The position numbers were made by a program, and so were the translations under genes. Of a stretch of DNA of 64,000 bases, positions 54,476 to 64,000 are shown one piece after another. Positions within the stretch are counted from its first letter, which is position 1, and each line of letters starts with the position of its first letter. This DNA comes from Macrotrachela quadricornifera (taxonomy: Eukaryota; Rotifera; Eurotatoria; Philodinida; Philodinidae): NCBI GenBank assembly GCA_022393335.1, contig JAJEKB010020989.1:206447-270446 (forward strand), given 5' to 3'. The notes below the pieces were generated by a model. It searched no databases. It saw only the letters and a list, made by a program, of their open reading frames with translations, and was not told the DNA's origin.

Positions 54476-54949
54476 GTAGGTGAAGTAAGCACCAGATTCG
54501 AGTAATTCCAGACCGGATTCGCCCAGATAGCATTCCATAAGAGTTCCATATGCTACTCGACGAGCTCTATCCACTAGTGAAATCAGACTTCCGATAGCTC
54601 AAAACATGTTTCGGAAAAGTGAAAAATACACATGTTTTTACTATAGGAAATACGGTAACATTGAAGTATTTCCAGCCCGGATTTGCTCAGAAAGCGTTCC
54701 ACACGAGTTCCAAGTACATCTCGACGAGCTCTATCCAATGGTGTACTCAGATTTTCGTTATCATCAAGTAAAATTTTAGCCTGATAGATGTCGCTAGTGA
54801 GGTTCGAAAAAATTTTCTTTTATGAAAACGAAAAACTGAGTACACCATTGGATAGAGCTCGTCGAGTTGTACTTGGAACTCGTATAGAACGCTATCTGGG
54901 CGAATCCGGGCTGGAATTACTCGAATTTGGTGTTTACTTCACCCACGTA
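54476..54949. mobile_element. MULE-like MITE, about 470 bp, 9-bp duplication
   Basis: AATTTCCTA stands on both sides (54467-54475 and 54950-54958). The ends are ACGTAGGTGAAGTAA and, reversed, ACGTGGGTGAAGTAA. Arms carry TTCGAGTAATTCCAG, GGATTCGCCCAGATAGC and CGACGAGCTCTATCCA in both orientations. Dropping the element and one duplication restores the transposase reading NNNFPNDFDDDLL. A 9-bp duplication fits Mutator-like transposases. Confidence 0.8.
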
Positions 54950-55269
54950 ATTTCCTAATGATTTTGATGATGATTTACTCACCGAATGGAAAGTTTTTCG
55001 AAAATATTTATTAGCACAAAAACAACAACAAGCATCAACAATTTTAACACAACGTCAACAATGTATTAACCTAGTTAAAAATGGAATGTTAAGAGACATG
55101 TATCCACAATTATCATTAGCTGCTGAAATATTCTTATGTGCACCAATCAGTACATAATGTAAATAATGTAGTTTTATGAGTAGTATATATTTATATGAAA
55201 AAAATGGAAATTTTCAATCTTTTACGATCATTTTCAACCAAAAACAAGACATGATAACTAGATGTTACA

Positions 55270-55669
55270 NNNNNNNNNNNNNNNNNNNNNNNNNNNNNNN
55301 NNNNNNNNNNNNNNNNNNNNNNNNNNNNNNNNNNNNNNNNNNNNNNNNNNNNNNNNNNNNNNNNNNNNNNNNNNNNNNNNNNNNNNNNNNNNNNNNNNNN
55401 NNNNNNNNNNNNNNNNNNNNNNNNNNNNNNNNNNNNNNNNNNNNNNNNNNNNNNNNNNNNNNNNNNNNNNNNNNNNNNNNNNNNNNNNNNNNNNNNNNNN
55501 NNNNNNNNNNNNNNNNNNNNNNNNNNNNNNNNNNNNNNNNNNNNNNNNNNNNNNNNNNNNNNNNNNNNNNNNNNNNNNNNNNNNNNNNNNNNNNNNNNNN
55601 NNNNNNNNNNNNNNNNNNNNNNNNNNNNNNNNNNNNNNNNNNNNNNNNNNNNNNNNNNNNNNNNNNNNN
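55270..55669. other. Assembly gap, 400 N
   Basis: A run of N between the hAT relic and the NHL-repeat gene. The first exons of that gene, including any signal peptide, are probably in or before it. Confidence 0.95.
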
Positions 55670-58600
55670 AAAAAAACGAATAGATAAATGGATATCCAGT
55701 TCAAATAAGATAGTTAATGTTATAAATATTACTGATCATTGTCTTAGTTTATTTATTGACGTTGAAAACAATCTTTATTATATAATAGAATATAATCATC
55801 AAATATTTAAACTTTCTCTGAATAATAATAATAATACAATACCAATAATAGTTACAGGAACTATATCTTCTGGATCATTACCAAATGAACTTGATCATCC
55901 TCATGGAATATTTGTTAATATTAATTTTGATTTATATGTTGCTGATTCAAGTAATAATAGAATTCAATATTTTAAAAAAGGACAAGTAAATGGAATAACA
56001 ATTGTTGCTAATCAATCATTAAATTATCCAACAAGTGTTGTTTTAGATTCTGATGATTTTTTATATATTGTTGATAATCAAAATCATCGAATTCTTCGAT
56101 ATGCTATGAATATTTTAAATTGTTTGATTGGTTGTTCAAAAGGTGATGGATCAAATCCAGATCAATTATCTCTTCCAAGAACAATGGCTTTTGATATTGA
56201 TGGAAATCTATTTGTTACTGATCAATTTAATGATCGAATTCAAAAATTTTCTTTACAAACCAATCTTTGTGGTTTGCAATATTTATTTATTTAATTAGAA
56301 AGCATTTTTTTTATTTATCTAATTTTTTTTAGATTCAATTTTTACAACAGTCAAAATAACAACAACAACAACAACAGAGTATCAAGGTTCTATTTATATT
56401 TACACCATGTATCTATATTTTTTTCTCATCATTTTCATAGAAACATCAACGAATAATATTCAAACAATTAGTTTACCAGGTAATATAGTTAATCATTTAT
56501 TTAAAGATAAATTTACCTTAATCTTTTAGTTCAAACAATCACCAATGAAAAATCCGGTAATTTATGTTAGAATTAGATTAATGATAGCATGAAAATCTAG
56601 TAATAGAGTACAGCTAAAGCTAATGGCAGTTATCAGTCAACACAGATTCCACATATTCATATGTGCTAGATTCGATTTTACTATAAATTTTTTTAACTAC
56701 TATTATCCTAGTTTTATAGATACACGTTTGCAACGAAGTTTTAGCTGAGGTAGAACGACAGCAACCAATTTCTGTCTCGTACCTGACTATAGAGGACAGG
56801 AGAGAGAGGAGAAGAGCCGCAAAACTCCGACTTAGAACTTATACTAATTAAATTCAATTATATAAATGAAATTTTAAAATTAATACAATCAAAATTACCA
56901 ATAGGTATTATACTTGATTATGATAGTTTTTTATTTATTGATGACAATGAAAATCATCGAATTATTCGACAAAATCAATATGCTTTTATATATTTAATTA
57001 GTTATTCAAAAACAAGTGGGTCAACTAATAATTATTTATATTATCCATATACTATAGCATTTGATTCTTCTAGAAATATTTTTCTTACAAATCGAAATCG
57101 TCATAGAATTCAACAATTTTTATTCAAACAAAATCCTAGTGAAATACTATCTGAAAGAGTATTGAAGCGTATAGGGGTAAAAATTTGCACTCACTACCCC
57201 TCTCTCCCTCCCTCTCCGGCAGATCGTGATCGACATTTTAATTAATTAATTAATAAGTGCCTAATTAATTATCCATTAAAGACTGTCACATAGAACTAAG
57301 CTGTTTCTGTGTCATCAGCCATAGCAGCTATATCGTGTATTACATTTAAATCCTGTAGCGATTGGGCGACACAGCTTTTATTTGTATATTAAATTACGAA
57401 TAATATATCATTTTAGATCAAACTTCAATAACAATCTCGAATTCAAGTGATTATTTTATTAATTCAACAATAAGTCCATTTGAAAGTGTCTTCTCAATAT
57501 CTTCAACAATTGATACAAATGATACTTTTACAGGTATCATCGGAAAATTTTTCACAAATAGAAACATTAACAGGTTTTAACGGATGAAGTTGAATAAATG
57601 ACTATCTCAGTATTTTGATGTTTATATGTATGAATCTTTTTTTTCAAAAGATAGGTTATGCAGTTTTCTACAAAACTTAAGGAAAAGCGTTTTTCCAATG
57701 AATGGCTATAGACAAAAATGCATATTTTATAAAACCTAATTATTTCATCTCTTCTAGCTAAATAGATATGAGACTCTACTCTAATGCAATTTTTTCTGTG
57801 TAATCTTTCTAATAAAGTTCAAAAGAAGAGATTTGGATAGGATGAAAAGTTTTCATGAGCCAATTTTATTGGTAGGCGGGTTGAAACTAGTGATCTCTCT
57901 AGTTATACGCCTCAAACATTACTGAAAATCCCTTCGTAGGCTGTTGAAATCATAAAAAAATATTTTCTTTCAACTTAGTAATAAATTTGAATATGTAATA
58001 ACTTTTCACTTAATGTAACAAAATAAAAATTGCAAAAGATCTTAGTACTACATTATCAAAACGAAATTCTTAATCAGAATTATTTTTATTTATTATTTAG
58101 AATGTTTTGCACCAAAAGTGAATTTAATACCTGATACATCTTCTTTATTGCAAGCAAAACAATACCTACGTAGTCATTATTTTAAAATAAGTTCAAATAT
58201 AAAAATAAATTGTACTTTATCAAATTCAATTACATACAAATGGACAATAAATTCTTGTACATACATATGTTCTAAACAATTAGATATTGATTCAATATTA
58301 AATACAAAATTTTCAGAAATTCTTATACCATCACAAACATTAAATTATGGTTTATATGAATTTAAATTAATAGTAACAATGAATACATCATATGAATTAA
58401 AATCATCAACAGCAATAACTTATATAAAAATAATTCCATCTTCTCTTATAGTTAATTTAATTCAATATGGAACTTCATTAATTACAGTTGGTCAATATCA
58501 AAATGTTTTTCTTCATTCAGCAAAATTTTCATTTAATCTTGATGAAAATGTATGTTCATATTTAATAAGTATTTAACCAAAAAACTAAATTTTCTTTTAA

Positions 58601-61600
58601 ATAATAGGAATGGATATATACATATTTATGTCGAATATTTGATCCAATTTCAACTAATAATTTTTTACCAATTAATACATTTAATCATTCTTGTTTTAAA
58701 AATCAAATAATAAATTATCATCAAATAAATTCATCATTAATAATATTTGCTGGTTCATTAATAGTTAATCAAACTTATGAATTTCAAGGTAATATAATAA
58801 ATCGTTATAATTCATTTCTTCAAGGTATTGGTTATTTACTTGTACAAGTTAAAGATAATTATTCTCCAATAATTATTATTGGGTATGAATTTATTTTCAT
58901 TTAAATAAATAAATAAACTTTTCTTTAATAGTTGTGTTATTTCAAATTTATGTTTATCAAAAGATGGTATTAAATATTTAAATCCTACAACACATCTATC
59001 ACTTTTTTCTTTTACAATTGATAATAATTCATTAATTATCGAATATATTCAATGGAATATTTATTATAGTTTAATAAATAATACAGAATGGAAAATATTT
59101 AATAATATAAGTTCTTTTGAAAATAATTATTTATTTGGTATAAATACAACTAATTTAACTATAATAAAACAATTTTTTATACAAAATGAACAAGTACAAA
59201 ATTGGCGTTTTGAAGTTATTTATTCATTTAATATAACAACAAGTTTAAGTACATTAGATTATATAGTTAATAAACCACCATCAAATGGTTCATGTGAAAT
59301 TTTTCCTAAAAATGGTACAACAAATACTATATTTACTATTAATTGTTCAAATTGGTTTGATGAAGATAATATTAAAGATTATTCATTTTATAGTATGTTT
59401 TTCTTTTATTATCAAGAAATTTCTTTTCATATAAAATAGGTTGGACAATGAATAAATCTGAAGAGATAATGCTTGCTTATACAACAATTCCAATTATTGA
59501 AATTCAATTACCTCCTGGAGATAATAACATATCTTTAATTAATATAAAAATTTATATTCGAGATATGTTTGATTGTGTGACACAATTCGATATAAAATCT
59601 ATTGTTATTATCTCTGATTTATTACGAATTAATACATTTATTGATATTTTACAACAATCAAATAATGAATCTATAAAGGAAGTATTTGATGAATTATTTA
59701 TTAATAAAGATCAAAATACTATCGCACAGATAATTACTTCATTAAGTGAACAACTTAATAAAATGAATAAACAAGATATGGATTTTGCTTTTGCAAGTAA
59801 GTCTATATTGACACATTAATTAATAGTTTTTTTTTCGTGTTGTATAGATGATTATCCTCTTGGAAATATTTCCATATCATCATTGGGTACTCCATATGAT
59901 TACAAAGTGAGTTTTAATATTTTATCTAATTAAATAATTTTCATCTATAAATATAGTCATCTATATCATGGAATGAATTGATTTTTAATGAATTAATTAA
60001 AAACTTGAATTATCGTGCAACAATACGAGATTATTTAATAAAATATCTTCCTTCAAATATTTCTATGAATACATTAGAAAATATTAAATTAGAATCATCT
60101 ATTCTTGCACAAATAACTAAATCAACAAATGAATTAACACGAACAACTATTGTAAAAATTGTTTTTTATTATTAGTTTTATTTTTTATATATCTAATCAA
60201 TAGATAATTGCTTCAAATAAATGTCATCAATTATTAATTTATTTTAAATCTATCATTACAAAAATTCTTTATGAAGATACTTTATATGTATCTACACGTA
60301 TTATTCAATGTATTAGTAATGTTTTTACTGTAAGTATTGAAATTTAATTTAAAATAAAAAAAAGATTTTTGAAAATAAAATATTATAAGTCAATAAATGG
60401 ACCATTACAACAACGAATAAATATTCTTGATAATGATATTATTGATGAAAATAATTTTTATGATGATTATGAATTTATTTTATCTGAAGTTCAAATTTCA
60501 CATAAATCAATTAATAATTATTATCAAAATAAAATTGTAAGTTTAAATAAATATTTTAATTAATTAAAATATATATGTATAGGCAAAAATTATTAATAAA
60601 CAATTTAATGCAATAATATCATTACTTACTTATATATTAAATATTCATTTAAATATAGAACAAAATATAATAATTAATTGTAATGAAATATATTTTTCAT
60701 TAGAAAAATTAATGATTAAATCTCTTGAAAATAAAGTAATTAAATTAATTGATAATAGTCAAATAAAATTTCCATCAAATATTGATTTAATTGAAAAAGA
60801 AAATACAAATATTATTTTATTTCGAGTAAGTTATCTAGTTTTTCATTATATAATTCATATGTGAAACATAATCCCTACAGAAATTGCGCGACACAATTTT
60901 TTTTTTAATTTAAATATAGACACAAATACAACGAATTGCTTTATTAAATGATTATCAATTTAATTTTCGAATTGATTTTTCCCGATCAATATCATTATCA
61001 ATACTTGATGAAAATTTGAATGATATTTCATTAAGAATTAATGATAATAATCCAATTGAATTATTTATACCTCGTGATCCAAATTTATTTCTATCATCAA
61101 TGATATTTCAAAATGTTACTTTAATTAATGATAATCGATTATTTAATTTATATTTAATTAATCTTAATGAAAATTCTATATCATTACATTTTGAAATTCA
61201 ACCAGTTAATATAAATATAAGTTATTTTTTTATATATAAATTTGATAAACCATTTCAAATAGATAATTTAATGAATGAAATTGATTATTGGGATTTATTT
61301 TGTCCTCGAAGTAAATTTATTTATTTTTAAAAGAATAAAGATAATCTATTTAATTAAATATAGATTTATCAATTGATAATATATATAAATATTATCTTGA
61401 TAATCGTATTATATCAAAACATCATTCAATTATATTTGGATTAAGAGAATTAAATATTAAAGAATTTGAAAATTTTTGTTATTTAAATATATCAAAAGAT
61501 AAACCACCAATTATTAATAATCCATTAAATTTTACATCGAACTATTATCTACGTGTTTATGCATCTGCTTGTTATTATCTTGATAAAAATAATATTTGGA

Positions 61601-61744
61601 CATCAAATGGATTATGGGTATAGTTAGTTTTTTTTTTGTATAAATATATGAAAATATAATGTATTTCTTTTTTTATATTATAAGGTTGGCCCTTTAACAA
61701 ATCATAATAAAACACATTGCTTTTCTAGTCATTTGCACCATTAA
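55670..61744 (+). CDS. NHL-REJ-GAIN protein (polycystin-like ectodomain), 5' end missing
   Basis: Seventeen exons join with consistent phases: 55670-56271, 56333-56386, 56441-56479, 56905-57138, 57417-57533, 58101-58549, 58608-58882, 58932-59392, 59440-59796, 59848-59906, 59957-60151, 60204-60329, 60390-60536, 60583-60825, 60920-61310, 61364-61617, 61685-61744, giving about 1350 residues after the gap. The first exon holds NHL beta-propeller repeats (LDHPHGIFVNINFDLYVADS, RIQYFKKG, FVTDQFNDRIQKF). A Thr-rich linker follows, then a second NHL block in exon 4. Exon 8 carries a REJ-type segment (PPSNGSCEIFPKNGTTN, NCSNWFDEDNI). Exons 15-17 look like the end of a GAIN domain before a GPS site (SLHFEIQPVN, YKFDKPFQ, ASACYYLDKNNIWTS). 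The last exon gives VGPLTNHNKTHCFSSHLHH and a stop, where polycystins have C-x-C-x-HLT and then membrane helices. So the protein seems to be an extracellular or secreted relative of polycystin-1 without the channel part. Its role is unknown. Confidence 0.75.
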
Positions 61745-63408
61745 ATAACAATGAAATTCTATGCAAATCTTATTTCATTTATTTGTATTGTAAATATCTT
61801 TGTTATTAGTTATTCTATCTGTAGCGCTTTTTGTAAATGTTTCGGTTTTATATACAAAATCAACATATTTTAAATATAAAAAAGCCGTTAATAACAAAAT
61901 GTTTGTAATATTTGTCAGTTGATTACAATTGGCGAATTATTTTTTTTTACTTAATCTTGTAATACGTGTTCTCTTTGTTGTTTTGTATTAATAATAATAT
62001 GTCACTATAAGTATTGAACTTATCTTTCCACAATATTTTGTAACCTATGCAAAAATGAAAATAGAAGAAGTTGCGTATATTCATGATATCACCATCCAAT
62101 ATAGTACGAATTAATAGTCGAAAAATTTTACTTCTGTAATAGTAAATGAAACGTTTCGAGATGGAGAAATTTCAGCTCGACAAGCAATTTACCGATTAGC
62201 AAATCAAAGCCGCCTTAGAGCAGTGTTCTATACTGGAATATAGCTAAACAGGCAGGTTATTTTTCTTCTTCTTGTAGAGTTCGAATTTATAATTTTTGAC
62301 TATTTAAGGAGGAGAGTTTTAGTTATGTTCCATTGCCGAGTAATACCAAGAAAAATGAGTGTGAAATTTTGAATTCTAATTCGGCCAGTATAAATTCGTA
62401 AACTCAGAATTTCGGTCTGATTTCACATGATCCATCTCATGACTCGACAAGTCATTTTAATGCGAGTGAAACTTTTATCGTCAGCTAAAAAAGTCATCAA
62501 TGAAAAAAAATGAGTTTTTTTTGTCTAAATTTATGATAAAATCTTCACTCATACCTTTTATGACGAACCATCAGTAGAAAAAGAATTTTTATCTTTTGCT
62601 GCATCAGGGATGCCCATATATAAAGTAAAAGTTATTATACAATAGAATATCAAACTGGATCAGTTTACTATTTTTCATTATTTTACAACATTATAGAACT
62701 TTTCTAGTAATTTATTTCAAATTTAGTAACTTCTAAAATGCCTAAAAATCATTTGTCTCTATCATCTCTAAATCATAATAGGTTTTTTCACCCAGAAGAA
62801 CAAGAACCGATTTAGTATTAAATTACATTTACATAATGATAAGAAAAAAATGATGCTGAATACTTAATGATCAAAAGAAGATCAGTATCATAAAAACCAA
62901 AATATATATGTAACAGCAAAATGAACAAGTAAATCTACATAATAAATGGCACAAATACGTATTATCTTTTTATTTTTTCCTTCCTATTCTATAATTTATA
63001 AATTGTCCCGAATATCTTAACAAGATTCTTTAAAATTCTTTTGTAAGTTTACTCCACCACTTATGACGTCAATATTCTTGTAATCATTGAAGATTTCAAC
63101 TATTTTCTTTCATATAAGAATAAAAACACAATTTAAGAATCTTCAAGTTGTCGTCAAAAGAAGCATTTTAAAATCAAGCGTAAATAGTGTCGCATCTAAT
63201 AATGCTACAATCATTCAGACATTTAAAACTAAATATATTAGTTTCTAATATGCATGACCTAACAGAGGAAGAAATTATCTATTCTTTTTTTCCTTCTTTT
63301 CTCTTCCATATATAATACTCAACTAGTTTTGTGTTACTGAACAGTGTTCGTTTCTCAAAAATTTAAAACTCAAATAATACTTGAGACGCAAAACAATTTA
63401 ATTTAAAA
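61745..63408. other. Intergenic, AT-rich, nothing recognised
   Basis: No polycystin-type membrane segments or any other long frame follow the stop at 61742-61744. No repeat family member was identified. Confidence 0.5.
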
Positions 63409-64000
63409 ATGGCTTTTCAAATTAATCAATTATTTCGATTTTGGTATTTTATTATTTTAAATACATTATCAATTCCATGTTCTATTTTTGTTCTTTATCA
63501 TCTTTTATTTGATCGAAGTCTTCGTCAAGCTCTGAATAATCATGTTATTATTGTCATTCTTATTAGTAATCTCATCCTTCAACTAATAGATATTCCATTC
63601 CTTATACATTTTTCTCGAGTTGGTACAAATTGGCAATTTTCAATTCATTTTGGTCAATTTTGGATGTTAACAGATTATTTATGTTATCCAATGGAACTAA
63701 TACTTTTTTCTTGGGCTACAATGGAAAGACATATACTTATATTTCATGATCGATGGTTATTAACAAAAACAAAACGATTTTTTCTTCATTATCTTCCTTT
63801 AATAATAATTCTTACATATTGTTTCATCTATTATCTTACGATAGTAGTGTTCCTATCTTGTGGAAATATGAGCGCTGCCAGTCAAATAAATGGACTTCCT
63901 ATTGCTTGTACACATGCTAATGTGTCTCTTGCATTGTGGGATCTTTTTGGTAATTATATTTGTCCAACAATTATTACATTAATTTTTAGTATTGGTCTTA
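63409..64000 (+). CDS. Rhodopsin-type 7TM receptor, 5' part
   Basis: An open frame from ATG 63409 to the window edge, 197 codons without intron. Hydrophobic segments in order: TM1 FWYFIILNTLSIPCSIFVLY, TM2 NHVIIVILISNLILQLIDIP, TM3 LCYPMELILFSWATMERHIL (ERH in place of the usual DRY), TM4 LPLIIILTYCFIYYLTIVV, and the start of TM5 (LFGNYICPTIITLIFSIGL). Cys in LCYPM and in the second outer loop (IACTHA) could form the conserved disulfide. It is probably a G-protein-coupled receptor in the plasma membrane; the ligand cannot be told. From memory, bdelloids hold many single-exon receptors of this look. The 3' part is outside the window. Confidence 0.8.
   Translation, partial: MAFQINQLFRFWYFIILNTLSIPCSIFVLYHLLFDRSLRQALNNHVIIVILISNLILQLIDIPFLIHFSRVGTNWQFSIHFGQFWMLTDYLCYPMELILFSWATMERHILIFHDRWLLTKTKRFFLHYLPLIIILTYCFIYYLTIVVFLSCGNMSAASQINGLPIACTHANVSLALWDLFGNYICPTIITLIFSIGL

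Larger units (their letters stand above)
52041..55157 (+). pseudogene. hAT-type transposase gene, dead, split by MITEs
   Basis: The reading begins with a repeated NDNSNSVV stretch and then a TTF/BED-like zinc-finger region (YKCPVYEPNKGGFCYICRDN ... PLKRHPAST YHK). Exon 52400-52865 reads through QQLFNVNELERQENRQKFG to SIMADEGIDINHRQNLSIYI, where MADE holds the first catalytic Asp of hAT enzymes. A GT-AG intron 52866-53119 follows. The next exon gives GEPIESFITLL to FTDFDDVSVFSDEFNGVSA (second acidic motif). After a MITE (53308-53666) come IHCREYILQLCLL and GDTRWLSYYRCINAV (the conserved RW-type motif). Stops occur at 54022 and 54210. After another MITE (about 54482-54945) the C-terminal dimer region ends in LRDMYPQLSLAAEIFLCAPIS, stopping before the usual SVER-type motif. 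A 24-nt unit is repeated at 52041-52110. It cannot make an enzyme. Confidence 0.8.

Noticed and set aside
55176..55269. Short frame before the gap as first exon of the NHL gene
   Set aside because: The link runs only through 400 N, so it is not evidence. The peptide before the gap has no signal peptide or NHL motif.

Overview
The window looks like nuclear DNA of a small invertebrate, most probably a bdelloid rotifer. This is inference. It rests on AT-rich sequence, short GT-AG introns of about 45-60 nt, an F-box protein, a pentapeptide-repeat membrane protein, an NHL/REJ/polycystin-type gene, a rhodopsin-type receptor with no intron in the visible part, a sugar transporter that reads like a fungal one, and a very dense load of short, decayed and nested DNA transposons. 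Two assembly gaps are present: 10 N at 17429-17438 and 400 N at 55270-55669.

Layout. 1-1430 is a minus-strand relic of a Ty3/Gypsy-type retroelement (zinc knuckle, protease edge, integrase core; reverse transcriptase missing). 2164-3909 encodes an F-box protein. 4201-5952 is a dead piggyBac element with both terminal repeats and TTAA flanks. 5985-7292 (minus) encodes a one-pass membrane protein with pentapeptide repeats. 8828-9775 is a six-exon secreted EGF-repeat protein. 11718-14451 is a three-exon sugar transporter. 14500-25500 has no convincing gene and is filled with foldback elements, minisatellites and piggyBac-type MITEs. 25514-37129 (minus) is one 11.6 kb open frame for a 3871-residue protein with a SecA-type ATPase motor in its middle. 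37565-51430 is a nest of non-autonomous hAT-like, piggyBac-like and other palindromic elements, many with clear target-site duplications, plus a tRNA-like sequence, a small decayed gene and a second piggyBac relic. 52040-55157 is a dead hAT transposase gene split by two further MITEs. 55670-61744 is the 3' part of a gene for NHL repeats, a REJ module and a GAIN-like region that stops inside a degenerate GPS motif. 63409-64000 is the start of a 7TM receptor gene cut by the window edge.

The host genes do not form an obvious pathway. The strongest candidates for something little described are the giant SecA-motor protein, the polycystin-like ectodomain that ends at a lost GPS site with all 17 exons in phase, and a foldback family present three times at 618-619 bp with 3-bp TNA target duplications. 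Motif readings, splice phases and repeat pairings were made by eye. Family names and transfer claims come from recall of motifs and were not tested by database search.
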